Origin: Streptomyces sp. BV286
Lineage (GTDB): Bacteria > Actinomycetota > Actinomycetes > Streptomycetales > Streptomycetaceae
Length of the DNA stretch: 64,000 nt
Direction of reading: 5' to 3'
NCBI RefSeq assembly: GCF_019090165.1
Contig: NZ_JAHRIB010000149.1
Span: 62,001-126,000, forward strand
Notes under the pieces: generated by a model
What the model saw: only the letters and a program-made list of their open reading frames with translations
Told to the model about the DNA's origin: nothing
Database searches by the model: none
In this document: piece by piece, positions 17,961-26,104 of the stretch
Layout: each line of letters starts with the position of its first letter
Position numbering within the stretch: position 1 is the first letter of the stretch
Position numbers and translations under genes: made by a program

Positions 17961-17990
17961 GGCTTGTCGCGCGGTTCCCCGCACCCCTGA
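17961..17990 (-). repeat. Copy of a dispersed intergenic repeat
   Basis: Read on the minus strand this gives AGGGGTGCGGGGAACCGCGC followed by GACAAGCC, one copy of the element also found at 37111-37366, 48847-48930 and 59715-59764. It lies in the gap between two convergent genes. Confidence 0.65.
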
Positions 17991-17998
17991 AAGCGCCA

Positions 17999-18042
17999 CA
18001 GCAGGCCCCGCACCCCCGTACGAAGGGGCGCGGGGCCTGCTG
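17999..18042. terminator. Strong terminator between convergent genes
   Basis: CAGCAGGCCCCGC (17999-18011) and GCGGGGCCTGCTG (18030-18042) are perfect 13-bp arms, with CCCC/GGGG able to extend the stem inward. It ends 2 bases before the stop of the leftward DUF21 gene and serves as terminator for that gene and probably for the ATPase gene. Confidence 0.75.
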
Positions 18043-18044
18043 CG

Positions 18045-19148
18045 TCAGCTGGCCAGCGCCTGCTCCGCCGCCTCCGGGGCCGGGCCCGGTGTCTCCTTGC
18101 GCGGCTCGCCCACCCGGGTCGCCGGAGCCTGCCGGTGGGCGGGGTCGCGGACCTCGCCCACCAACAGCTCCAGCACGTCCTCCAGGGCGACCAGGCCGAG
18201 CACCCGCCCGGACGCGTCGGCGACCTGCGCGAGATGCGTCGCCGCCCGGCGCATCACCGTCAGGGCGTCGTCCAGCGGAAGCTCGGCGCTGAGGGTGGTC
18301 ATCGGGCGCCAGACCTGCTGCGGTACGGCCCGCTCGGACTCCTCCAGATCGAGGACGTCCTTCACGTGCAGGTACCCCATGAAGGCGCCGTTCTCCGCGA
18401 CCACCGGGAAACGCGAGTACCCGGTGCGGGCGGTGAGCGCGACGACCTGGCCCGGGGTGACCGAGGGGCCCACGCTCACCAGCGACTCGCGGTCCAGGAG
18501 CACGTCCGTGACCGGGCGGGAGCCCAGCTCCAGGGCGTCCTCCAGGCGCTCCTGCTCCCCCGGGTCGAGAAGACCGGCCTGACCGGCGTCCTCGACGAGC
18601 CGGTTGAGCTGCTCGCTGGTGAAGACCGCCTCGACCTCGTCCCTGGGCTCGACGTGGAAGAGCCTCAGGATGACGCGGGCGCAGGCGCCGAGGCCCACGG
18701 TGACCGGCTTGCACAGCCGGGCGAAGGCGACCAGGCCGGGGCTGAGCCACAGCGCGGTCTTCTCGGGGGCGGCCATCGCCAGATTCTTCGGCAGCATCTC
18801 GCCGACCACCAGGTGGAGGAAGACGACCGCGGCGAGGGCTATGACGTACCCGAGCGGGTGGATCATGCCCTCCGGCAGGTGCACGGCGTGGAAGACCGGC
18901 TCCAGGAGGTGCGCCACGGTGGGTTCGGCGACCGCGCCGAGCGTCAGCGAGCAGACGGTGATGCCGAACTGCGCGGCGGCCATCATCTGCGGCAGGTTCT
19001 CCAGGCCGTACATGACCTGCCGGGCCCGTGCGGTGCCGAGCGGTTCGATCTGGCTGCGCCGGACGGAGACCAGTGCGAACTCGGCGCCGACGAAGAATCC
19101 GTTGGCGAGCACGAGCAGACCGGCGAACAGGAGTTGGAGCACGCTCAT
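18045..19148 (-). CDS. DUF21/CBS domain membrane protein (CorC/CNNM-like)
   Basis: A 367-residue protein with an N-terminal DUF21 (CNNM) membrane domain of about four helices (residues 1-190; ANGFFVGAEFALVSVRRSQ is typical) and a pair of CBS domains (about 210-340). It lacks the CorC_HlyC domain found at the end of its partner. The family is linked to magnesium or cobalt homeostasis. Its ATG overlaps the TGA of the upstream partner gene in ATGA (19145-19148), so translation is coupled and a heteromeric complex is plausible. Confidence 0.88.
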   Translation of the reverse strand: MSVLQLLFAGLLVLANGFFVGAEFALVSVRRSQIEPLGTARARQVMYGLENLPQMMAAAQFGITVCSLTLGAVAEPTVAHLLEPVFHAVHLPEGMIHPLGYVIALAAVVFLHLVVGEMLPKNLAMAAPEKTALWLSPGLVAFARLCKPVTVGLGACARVILRLFHVEPRDEVEAVFTSEQLNRLVEDAGQAGLLDPGEQERLEDALELGSRPVTDVLLDRESLVSVGPSVTPGQVVALTARTGYSRFPVVAENGAFMGYLHVKDVLDLEESERAVPQQVWRPMTTLSAELPLDDALTVMRRAATHLAQVADASGRVLGLVALEDVLELLVGEVRDPAHRQAPATRVGEPRKETPGPAPEAAEQALAS

Positions 19149-20503
19149 CGGACGGCCTCCACCGCGGGGACGGGAGCGGAGACGGACCCGGCGTCGGCGG
19201 TCCTGACGAGCCGGACCCGCTCGGCCCGGTAGTGCCCGACCTGGCGCACCGAAAGACGCCAGCCGGGCAGTTCGGCCCGGTCGCCGGGAGCGGGGATCCG
19301 GCCGAGCAGGTCGGCGACGAGGCCGGCGACCGTCTCGTACGGGCCCTCGGGGACGTCCAGGCCGATGCGCTGGAGGATGTCGACGCGGCAGCTGCCGTCG
19401 GCGTCCCAGGCGGGCCGGCCGTCCTCGGCCGGCGCCGCGGCGAGCTCGGGCGGTTCGTTGAGCACGTCGTCGTGCTCGTCGCGGACCTCGCCGACGAGTT
19501 CCTCGACGATGTCCTCCAGGGTGACGACTCCGGCGGTGCCGCCGTACTCGTCGACGACGACGGCGATGGGCTGCTCCTTGCGCAGGCGTTCCAGGAGCGG
19601 CTGCACGGGCAGCGTCTCCGGGACGAGCAGCGGGGCCTGGGCGATCCTCGTGACGGGCGTGCGCAGCCGGTCGCGCGAGGGCACGGCGAGGGCGTCCTTC
19701 AGATGCGCCATGCCGACGATCTCGTCGATCCGCTCCCGGTAGACGGGGAAGCGGGAGAGGCCGGTGGCGCGGGTGAGGTTGACGACGTCCTCCGCGGTCG
19801 CGGAGGACTGGAGGGCGCTGACCCTCACCCGCGGGGTCATGACGTGCTGTGCGGTGAGGTCGGCCAGCGAGAGCGTACGGACGAACAGGTCTGCGGTGTC
19901 CTGCTCCAGGGCGCCGGCCCGGGCCGAGTGCCGGGCCAGGGACACGAGCTCGCCGGGGGTGCGGGCGGAGGCCAGCTCCGCGGTGGGCTCGACCCCCAGG
20001 GTGCGGACGAGCCGGTTGGCGACGGAGTTCAGCCCCGAGATCACCGGCCGGAACACGGTCGAGAAGGCGTGCTGCGGGCCCGCGACGAACCGCGCGACCT
20101 GCATGGGCTTGGACACCGCCCAGTTCTTGGGTACGAGTTCGCCGATCACCATCTGCACGGCCGAGGCGAGCAGCATGCCGACGACCACGGCGACGCCGGA
20201 CACGGCTCCGCCGGGGATGCCGACCGCGGTGATGGGTCCGTTCAGCAGCTCGGCGAGCGCCGGTTCGGCGAGCATGCCGACCACCAGTGAGGTGATGGTG
20301 ATGCCGAGCTGGGTGCCGGAGAGCTGGAAGGACAGCTCCTTGAGCGAGTTGACGACCGTACGGGCCCGTCGGTCGCCCTCGGCCGCGGCCTTCTCGGCCT
20401 CGGGGCGCTCCACCGTGACGAGGCCGAATTCGGCCGCCACGAAGAAGCCGTTGGCGAGAATCAGGAGAAATGCCGCCCCGAGGAGCAGCAGGGGGATGGT
20501 CAT
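19145..20503 (-). CDS. DUF21/CBS/CorC_HlyC membrane protein
   Basis: A 452-residue protein with DUF21 (about residues 1-200, starting IPLLLLGAAFLLILANGFF), two CBS domains (about 220-340) and a C-terminal transporter-associated CorC_HlyC domain (about 355-430). This is the full-length CNNM/CorC form, thought to act in Mg2+ efflux or transport. It is the first gene of a two-gene unit. The 5' region (20504-20623) carries small inverted repeats after the terminator of the preceding operon. Confidence 0.9.
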   Translation of the reverse strand: MTIPLLLLGAAFLLILANGFFVAAEFGLVTVERPEAEKAAAEGDRRARTVVNSLKELSFQLSGTQLGITITSLVVGMLAEPALAELLNGPITAVGIPGGAVSGVAVVVGMLLASAVQMVIGELVPKNWAVSKPMQVARFVAGPQHAFSTVFRPVISGLNSVANRLVRTLGVEPTAELASARTPGELVSLARHSARAGALEQDTADLFVRTLSLADLTAQHVMTPRVRVSALQSSATAEDVVNLTRATGLSRFPVYRERIDEIVGMAHLKDALAVPSRDRLRTPVTRIAQAPLLVPETLPVQPLLERLRKEQPIAVVVDEYGGTAGVVTLEDIVEELVGEVRDEHDDVLNEPPELAAAPAEDGRPAWDADGSCRVDILQRIGLDVPEGPYETVAGLVADLLGRIPAPGDRAELPGWRLSVRQVGHYRAERVRLVRTADAGSVSAPVPAVEAVR

Positions 20504-20623
20504 GCCGCCGCCTCGATGTGCCGGGAGGGGGCGGCGCAGGTACTACAGGACGATCCGTCCATCGCTGGAGGGAGTCACTCCTCGAATAGCAGGGGGCCGC
20601 TGAGTTCCGGGGGGAAGGTCAGC

Positions 20624-20652
20624 GGCGGAGGCGCAACGAAAACGCCTCCGCC
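20624..20652 (-). terminator. Terminator of the rib-his-PH operon
   Basis: GGCGGAGGCG (20624-20633) and CGCCTCCGCC (20643-20652) form a perfect 10-bp stem with a 9-base loop containing AAAA, 50 bases beyond the PH-protein stop. Confidence 0.65.
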
Positions 20653-20702
20653 AACAGGTTAATCAAGACAGGGCCCCGTACGGCAGGGTGGAAGGCCGGG
20701 AG

Positions 20703-21179
20703 TCAGGCGTGATGTTCGTCGTGCTGCCCGGCGTCGTCGCCGGGCGAGCGGGCCTCGGCGAGGGCGCGCAGCGTACGGGCGTCGCTGATCGCGCGCTGTT
20801 TGGCGATGCCCGGCTGGATGCCGAGCGCGGGCAGGCTGGTGCCGTCGCTGAGGTTCAGGAAGACCCAGGGGTCCCCCGGGCGCAGGTTGACCTGCAGGAT
20901 CTCCGCCCAGGCCAGCCGCCGCCGGCTGGCGATGTTGACGACGGTGACGCCGGATTCGTCGGCGACGACTTTCGGCCGCGACAGCAGCGCGAGTACGCCG
21001 AAGAGCAGGGCGGCGGTGAAGACGAAGCTGAGCCGCTCCCCCGGGCCGAGCTTTTCGAGCAGCAGCGCGACCGTGGAGATGACCACGAAGATCGCGGCAC
21101 CGGCGGTCAGCAGCACGGCACGGGTACGGCCCGGCCGGAAGGTGACGGGGAGAGCGGGCAGCTCTGGTGCGTCCGACAT
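20703..21179 (-). CDS. PH domain-containing membrane protein
   Basis: A 158-residue protein with two transmembrane helices (about residues 22-42 and 52-68) followed by a bacterial PH-like domain (DESGVTVVNIASRRRLAWAEI, then LRPGDPWVFLNLSDG). The tail is charged and His/Asp rich. It follows hisG by 14 bases and is probably its cotranscribed neighbour, an arrangement I recall in other streptomycetes. Its role is unknown; nothing ties it to histidine synthesis besides position. Confidence 0.82.
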   Translation of the reverse strand: MSDAPELPALPVTFRPGRTRAVLLTAGAAIFVVISTVALLLEKLGPGERLSFVFTAALLFGVLALLSRPKVVADESGVTVVNIASRRRLAWAEILQVNLRPGDPWVFLNLSDGTSLPALGIQPGIAKQRAISDARTLRALAEARSPGDDAGQHDEHHA

Positions 21180-21193
21180 GGCGAAGGTGTTCC

Positions 21194-22051
21194 TCAGAGG
21201 CGGCAGGCGTGGATGGCCGTGGTCAGGATGGCCCGCGCGCCGATGTCGTACAGGTCGTCCATGATCCGCTGGGCTTCCTTGCTCGGGACCATGGCGCGTA
21301 CGGCGACCCAGCCCTCGTTGTGGAGCGGCGAGACGGTCGGCGACTCCAGGCCGGGAGTGAGGGCGACGGCCTTCTCCAGCTGCTCGACGCGGCAGTCGTA
21401 GTCCATCATCACGTAGGTCCGTGCGACGAGGACGCCCTGGAGGCGGCGCAGGAACTGCTGGACCTTGGGCTCTGTCTCCTCGGTGACCTCCGCGCCGGTG
21501 CGGCGGATGACGACGGCCTCGGACTTCATGATCGGCTCGCCGAAGACCTCGAGGCCCGCGTTGCGCAGCGAGGTGCCGGTCTCGACGACGTCCGCGATGA
21601 CCTCGGCGACGCCGAGCTCGATGGCCGTCTCAACGGCGCCGTCGAGGTGCACGACGGACGCGTCGACGCCCTTGTCGGCGAGGTACTTGTCGACGATGCC
21701 CTCGTACGAGGTGGCGACGGTCTTGCCGGCCAGGTCCTCGACGCTCCCGGCGGTGCCGGGCTTGGTGGCGAAGCGGAAGGTGGAGCGGGCGAAGCCGAGC
21801 GGCAGGATCTCCTCCGCGTCGGCGGCGGAGTCGATGAGCAGGTCGCGGCCGGTGATGCCGATGTCGAGGCGGCCGGAGGAGACGTAGATCGCGATGTCGC
21901 GGGGGCGGAGGTAGAAGAACTCGACCTCGTTCTCCGGGTCGACGATCCTGAGCTCCTTGGCCTCCCGGCGCTGCTGGTAGCCGGCCTCATGCAGCATCTC
22001 CCCCGCGGGGCCTGACAGGGAACCCTTGTTGGGGACGGCGATGCGCAGCAT
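21194..22051 (-). CDS. hisG: ATP phosphoribosyltransferase (long form)
   Basis: First enzyme of histidine synthesis, joining ATP and PRPP. The 285 residues match the long, HisZ-independent form: two catalytic domains (residues about 1-210, with MLRIAVPNKGSLSG, DIGITGRDLL and LAGKTVATSYEGI) and a C-terminal PII-like regulatory domain (about 212-285, VARTYVMMDYDC, ending ATTAIHACRL in shortened view), the site of histidine feedback. It follows hisE by 65 bases. Confidence 0.96.
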   Translation of the reverse strand: MLRIAVPNKGSLSGPAGEMLHEAGYQQRREAKELRIVDPENEVEFFYLRPRDIAIYVSSGRLDIGITGRDLLIDSAADAEEILPLGFARSTFRFATKPGTAGSVEDLAGKTVATSYEGIVDKYLADKGVDASVVHLDGAVETAIELGVAEVIADVVETGTSLRNAGLEVFGEPIMKSEAVVIRRTGAEVTEETEPKVQQFLRRLQGVLVARTYVMMDYDCRVEQLEKAVALTPGLESPTVSPLHNEGWVAVRAMVPSKEAQRIMDDLYDIGARAILTTAIHACRL

Positions 22052-22116
22052 GAGGTCGGCTTCCTTCGTTCGTGCGGGTGCGGGAGTCGGGGCGAGGGGC
22101 TCGGGGCCGAAGAGGC

Positions 22117-22389
22117 TCAGAGGTGGGCGTACACGTCGTCCAGGGAGATGCCGCGGGCGACCATCATCACCTGGACGTGGTAGAGCAGTTGCGAGATCTC
22201 CTCGGCGGCTGCTTCCTTGCCCTCGTACTCTGCGGCCATCCAGACCTCGGCGGCCTCTTCGACGACCTTCTTGCCGATGGCATGGACCCCCTTGCCGACC
22301 AGCTCCGCGGTGCGGGAGGTGGCGGGGTCGCCGTTGGCTGCCTTGTGCTGGAGCTCGGTGAAGAGCTCCTCGAAAGTCTTCTTGGACAT
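22117..22389 (-). CDS. hisE: Phosphoribosyl-ATP pyrophosphatase
   Basis: Second step of histidine synthesis. A 90-residue all-alpha enzyme of the MazG-like superfamily with KKVVEEAAEVWMAAEYEG and AEEISQLLYHVQVMM giving the Glu/Asp metal site. ATG at 22389 is chosen (GGTGAGG upstream); a GTG four codons earlier is also open. It is a separate protein and not fused to HisI. It lies 34 bases after ribH in the same run of genes. Confidence 0.95.
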   Translation of the reverse strand: MSKKTFEELFTELQHKAANGDPATSRTAELVGKGVHAIGKKVVEEAAEVWMAAEYEGKEAAAEEISQLLYHVQVMMVARGISLDDVYAHL

Positions 22390-22423
22390 GGTGGTCCTCA
22401 CCCTACGCGCTCGGGGGCCCGCG

Positions 22424-22909
22424 TCAGCGCCAGGGTTCGGATACTGAACGGAGGGTGGCCGCGGTCGCCACGGCCGCCGTCACCGCCTCGTGCCCCTTGT
22501 CCTCGTTCGAGCCCTCGATGCCCGCGCGGTCCAGGGCCTGCTCCTCGGTGTCACAGGTCAGCACGCCGAAGCCGATGGGGACCCCGGTGTCGATGGAGAC
22601 CTGGGTGAGGCCCTGGGTGACTCCCTGGCACACGTACTCGAAGTGGGGTGTGCCACCGCGGATGACGACGCCGAGCGCGACGATCGCGTCGTAGCCGCGG
22701 CCCGCGAGGACCTTCGCGACGACCGGCAGTTCGAAGCTGCCGGGGACCCTCAGGAGGGTCGGCTCGTCGATTCCCAGCTCGTGCAGGGCGCGCAGGGCGC
22801 CGTCGACGAGTCCGTCCATCACCTTCGTGTGCCACTGTGCCGCGATGACGGCGACCCGCAGGTCACCGCAGTTGCGTACGGACAGTTCGGGTGCGCCCTT
22901 GCCGCTCAC
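22424..22909 (-). CDS. ribH: 6,7-dimethyl-8-ribityllumazine synthase
   Basis: Penultimate riboflavin step, condensing the ribityl-aminopyrimidine with dihydroxybutanone phosphate; normally forms 60-subunit shells. The 161 residues show AAQWHTKVMDGLVDGA, RVPGSFELPVVAK and GVVIRGGTPHFEYVC, the last containing the conserved active-site His. GTG at 22909 has GAGGAG just upstream. It lies 20 bases after ribBA. Confidence 0.96.
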   Translation of the reverse strand: MSGKGAPELSVRNCGDLRVAVIAAQWHTKVMDGLVDGALRALHELGIDEPTLLRVPGSFELPVVAKVLAGRGYDAIVALGVVIRGGTPHFEYVCQGVTQGLTQVSIDTGVPIGFGVLTCDTEEQALDRAGIEGSNEDKGHEAVTAAVATAATLRSVSEPWR

Positions 22910-22929
22910 GTGTCTCCTCGTGCTCTGAG

Positions 22930-24228
22930 TTACTGGTTGCCGCAGGCGGACACGGTGGTCGTGTCCAGCCAGGGCAGGTCGTGCCCCATCCGGTCCCGCT
23001 TGGTGCGCAGGTAGTGGAGGTTGTGCTCGCCCGCCTGTACGGGCATCGGCTCGCGGTCGGTGACCTTGAGGCCGTGGCGGACGAGCGCGTCGGTCTTGTC
23101 GGGGTTGTTGGTCATCAGCCGCAGGCTGCGGACGCCGAGGTCCTCCAGGATCTGCGCGCCGGCAGCGTAGTCGCGGGCGTCGGCGGGCAGGCCGAGTTCG
23201 AGGTTGGCGTCGAGGGTGTCGCGGCCGCGCTCCTGGAGCTCGTACGCGCGCAGCTTGGACAGGAGCCCGATGCCACGTCCCTCGTGACCGCGGAGGTAGA
23301 CGACGACGCCGCGGCCCTCCGCCTGGATGCGCTGCAGGGACGCTTCGAGCTGGGGGCCGCAGTCGCAGCGCAGCGAGTGGAAGACGTCGCCGGTGAGGCA
23401 TTCGGAGTGGACGCGCACGAGGACGTCGTCGCCGTCGCCGATCTCGCCGTGGACGAGGGCGACGTGCTCGACGCCGTCGACGGTGGAGCGGTAGCCGTAG
23501 GCCGTGAACTCGCCGAAGGCGGTGGGCAGATGGGTTTTGGCCTCGCGCCGGACCGTGGGTTCGGCGGTGCGGCGGTAGGCGATCAGGTCCTCGATGGAGA
23601 TGATCGTCAGCCCGTGCTTGCGGGCGAACGGGATCAGCTCGGGCAGGCGCAGCATCCGCCCGTCCTCGCCGGCGATCTCCACGATGGCGCCGGCCGGCCG
23701 CAGGCCCGCGAGCCGGGCGAGGTCGACGGCGGCCTCGGTGTGGCCGTTGCGGACGAGTACGCCGCCGGGCTTGGCGCGCAGCGGGAAGATGTGACCGGGG
23801 CGGACGAAGTCGGCCGCCGCGGCCTGGCCGCCGGCGAGGAGCTGGAGCGTGGTGGCACGGTCGGCGGCGGAGATGCCGGTGGTCACGCCGTGGGCGGGGC
23901 CGGCGTCGACGGAGACCGTGAAGGCGGTACGCATCGACTCGGTGTTGTTCTCGACCATCTGCGGGAGCTGGAGGCGGTCGAGCTCGTCGCCCTCCATGGG
24001 CGCGCAGATCAGACCCCGGCACTCGCTCATCATGAAGGCGATGATCTCGGGGGTCGCCTTCTCGGCGGCGATGACGAGGTCGCCCTCGTTCTCCCGGTCC
24101 TCGTCGTCGACGACCACGACCGGGCGGCCCGCGGCGATGTCCGCGACGGCCTTCTCGACCGGGTCGAGAGCGAAGTCCGAGGTGTCCTGATCATGCCCGG
24201 TGCTGTACCAGACAGGTGCGCTTGTCAT
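22930..24228 (-). CDS. ribBA: Bifunctional DHBP synthase / GTP cyclohydrolase II
   Basis: A 432-residue fusion supplying both precursors of riboflavin. Residues about 20-225 are 3,4-dihydroxy-2-butanone 4-phosphate synthase (DDEDRENEGDLV metal site, HTEAAVDLARLAG). Residues about 230-420 are GTP cyclohydrolase II with the zinc ligands in SECLTGDVFHSLRCDCGPQ and the motif RGHEGRGIGL. ATG at 24228 has AGGAG seven bases upstream and overlaps the ribM stop as ATGA, so translation is coupled. Confidence 0.96.
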   Translation of the reverse strand: MTSAPVWYSTGHDQDTSDFALDPVEKAVADIAAGRPVVVVDDEDRENEGDLVIAAEKATPEIIAFMMSECRGLICAPMEGDELDRLQLPQMVENNTESMRTAFTVSVDAGPAHGVTTGISAADRATTLQLLAGGQAAAADFVRPGHIFPLRAKPGGVLVRNGHTEAAVDLARLAGLRPAGAIVEIAGEDGRMLRLPELIPFARKHGLTIISIEDLIAYRRTAEPTVRREAKTHLPTAFGEFTAYGYRSTVDGVEHVALVHGEIGDGDDVLVRVHSECLTGDVFHSLRCDCGPQLEASLQRIQAEGRGVVVYLRGHEGRGIGLLSKLRAYELQERGRDTLDANLELGLPADARDYAAGAQILEDLGVRSLRLMTNNPDKTDALVRHGLKVTDREPMPVQAGEHNLHYLRTKRDRMGHDLPWLDTTTVSACGNQ

Positions 24229-24869
24229 GCCGGGACTCCTTCCAGGGAGGGCTGCCCGGCCTTGCGGGAGCGCAGCCACCAGTCGCGCATGCCCCACAGG
24301 ACGAGCGCGCCGTAGATGATGTAGACGAAGCCGGAGAAGGCGAAGCCGTTGGCGAAGTTGAGCGGCACGCCCACCAGGTCGACGAGCAGCCAGGCGAACC
24401 AGAACTCGACCATGCCGCGCGCCTGGGCGTACATCGCGACGATGGTGCCGACGAAGATGTACGCGTCGGGCCAGGGGTCCCAGGAGAGCGACGGGTACGC
24501 CGTGAAGAGGCTCCCGACCGCGAGGGTGCCGACGGCGGCGCCCCCGAGCAGGTAGCCGCGCTCGCGCCAGGTCGCGAACCGGACGGCGATGGAGCCGTCC
24601 TGGGCGGTGCCCCGGCCGCGGTTCCACTGCCAGTAGCCCCACACGGCGACGGCCATGACGACCAGCTGCTTGCCCGCGCTGCCCGAGAGGTGGGCGGTGG
24701 CGAAGGCCGCGAGGAGGATGGCTCCGGACAGGAACTGGACGGGCCAGGTCCAGATGGAGCGGCGCCACCCGAGGGCGAGGCCGATCAGCCCGATCACGTT
24801 GCCGATCATGTCGGCCCACCTGATGTGCTGGCCGAAGAGCGTGAACGCCTCGGAGTTCAGCCAGTTCAC
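24225..24869 (-). CDS. ribM: Riboflavin transporter RibM (PnuC family)
   Basis: A 214-residue PnuC-family membrane protein with about six or seven helices (IGNVIGLIGLALGWRRS, WPVQFLSGAILLAAF and others). PnuC-type proteins in rib operons of Streptomyces and Corynebacterium import riboflavin, so position inside an FMN-riboswitch operon favours RibM over a nicotinamide riboside carrier. Its GTG start overlaps the ribE stop (GTGA, 24866-24869) and its stop overlaps the ribBA start. Confidence 0.9.
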   Translation of the reverse strand: MNWLNSEAFTLFGQHIRWADMIGNVIGLIGLALGWRRSIWTWPVQFLSGAILLAAFATAHLSGSAGKQLVVMAVAVWGYWQWNRGRGTAQDGSIAVRFATWRERGYLLGGAAVGTLAVGSLFTAYPSLSWDPWPDAYIFVGTIVAMYAQARGMVEFWFAWLLVDLVGVPLNFANGFAFSGFVYIIYGALVLWGMRDWWLRSRKAGQPSLEGVPA

Positions 24870-25501
24870 GAGGTCGCTCCCTGGATGCCGGGCAGGCCGG
24901 CCGTCTGTTGTCCCCGCGGGCCGAGCAGGCGCTCGACGTACTTGGCGATCACGTCGACCTCGAGGTTGACCGGGTCGCCGGGCTGCTTGCGGCCCAGCGT
25001 GGTGAGGTCGAGGGTGGTCGGGATGAGGCTGACGGTGAAGAAGTCGGGCCCGGCGTCGACGACGGTCAGGCTGATGCCGTCGACGGTGATGGAGCCCTTC
25101 TCGACCACGTAGCGCGAGAGGTCCGCGGGCAGCGAGATCTTCACGATCTCCCAGTGCTCGGACGGCTTGCGCTCGAGGACCTCGCCCGTGCCGTCCACGT
25201 GGCCCTGCACGATGTGCCCGCCGAGGCGCTCACCCACGGCCATGGGCCGTTCGAGGTTGACGCGGGAGCCGACGGTGAGGGCGCCGAGGCTGGAGCGGTT
25301 CAGGGTCTCCGCCATCACGTCGGCGGTGAACTCGCCGTCCTCGTGGTCGACGACGGTCAGACAGACGCCGTTGACGGCGATGGAGTCCCCGTGACGTGCA
25401 CCTTCGGTGACCACGGGGCCACGGAGCCGGAAACGGGAGGCGTCGCCGAGGTTCTCGACGGCGGTGACTTCACCCAGCTCTTCGACGATTCCGGTGAACA
25501 C
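24866..25501 (-). CDS. ribE: Riboflavin synthase alpha chain
   Basis: Last riboflavin step, dismutation of two lumazine molecules. The 211 residues comprise two similar lumazine-binding barrels: the first starts MFTGIVEELGEV and holds GDSIAVNGVCLTV; the second (from about residue 97) holds GSITVDGISLTVV. Starts with GTG at 25501 behind AGGAGG. First gene of the operon; a leader of about 160 bases with small inverted repeats separates it from the riboswitch. Confidence 0.96.
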   Translation of the reverse strand: MFTGIVEELGEVTAVENLGDASRFRLRGPVVTEGARHGDSIAVNGVCLTVVDHEDGEFTADVMAETLNRSSLGALTVGSRVNLERPMAVGERLGGHIVQGHVDGTGEVLERKPSEHWEIVKISLPADLSRYVVEKGSITVDGISLTVVDAGPDFFTVSLIPTTLDLTTLGRKQPGDPVNLEVDVIAKYVERLLGPRGQQTAGLPGIQGATS

Positions 25502-25661
25502 TTCCCGGGTCCTCCTGCCTCATAGGGCACGGACTCCGGGGCCTGTCGATGACGACAGCTGTGAGCGGACGAGGACACCGGGGGCGACGCCGCGTAGGAC
25601 GTGCCCGTGGGACACGTCGAAACAGACGGCGGCGCGCACGAATGCCCGCCCGCCGCGCACT

Positions 25662-25781
25662 GCCTCCCATCCGGACTTTAACCGTCGGTCCAGGAATTTC
25701 ACCTGGTCAACCGGCCGCTGGAAGCGACCGGGTCGCGGACTGTAACCGCCGGTTCGGACTTTCACCGACCCCGGAGTGCGC
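25662..25781 (-). promoter_or_regulatory. FMN riboswitch (RFN element)
   Basis: On the minus strand the conserved RFN segments appear in order: GGTCGGTGAAAGTCCGAACC, then GGCGGTTACAGTCCGCGACC, a variable stem, GGTTGACCAGGTGAAATTCC, TGGACCGACGGTTAAAGTCC and GGATGGGAG. It precedes ribE by about 160 bases and should switch off the ribE-ribM-ribBA-ribH genes, and perhaps the downstream his genes, when FMN is plentiful. Whether it acts on termination or on translation is not clear. Confidence 0.96.
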
Positions 25782-25924
25782 TGCTTCTGGTACAGACTCA
25801 GTGTGCCACGCCTGATCGACGCCCATGCGGGTGAATGCTGTGGGGTGGCTCACAAGGTGTACGGATGGACTTCACGGGACACTCGTGACGCGTCAAGTTC
25901 CCCGCGAACGAGGCGTCTTGGTAC

Positions 25925-25967
25925 TGGTCCATACCTATTGACGGAGTGGTCTAGTCCTCTCTAGGGT
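25925..25967 (+). promoter_or_regulatory. Orphan chitinase-type (DasR) promoter without a chitinase gene
   Basis: TGGTCCATACCT (25925-25936) and TGGTCTAGTCCT (25947-25958) are the paired 12-bp chitinase repeats, 22 bases apart. Between and after them lie TTGACG (25938-25943), an 18-base spacer and TAGGGT (25962-25967). The layout copies the chiD promoter at 10796-10836. It points right, but no rightward coding frame with protein character follows; a hairpin begins 54 bases on and then the 3' end of the convergent ROK gene. Confidence 0.8.
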
Positions 25968-26020
25968 CTGCGTTCACCGACGCCTCTTCGGGTCCGCGTT
26001 CGCCGGCCCGCCCCCAGATC

Positions 26021-26063
26021 GACCCGGCGGCGGTGACGGAGGCCCTTGCCCCGCCGCCGGGTC
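26021..26063. terminator. Hairpin behind the orphan promoter and the ROK gene
   Basis: GACCCGGCGGCGG (26021-26033) and CCGCCGCCGGGTC (26051-26063) are perfect 13-bp arms around a 17-base loop. It can end leftward transcription from the ROK gene (stop at 26105) and rightward transcription from the orphan promoter; it may be the original terminator of a lost gene. Confidence 0.65.
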
Positions 26064-26104
26064 TCCGTTCCGGAAACGGGCGCGGACGCAGGTCCACGCC
26101 CCGG

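Noticed and set aside
25470..25670. Small leftward frame between the FMN riboswitch and ribE, possible leader peptide
   Set aside because: It is Arg/Pro-rich, starts inside the end of the riboswitch, runs into ribE out of frame and has no ribosome site; more likely plain leader RNA.
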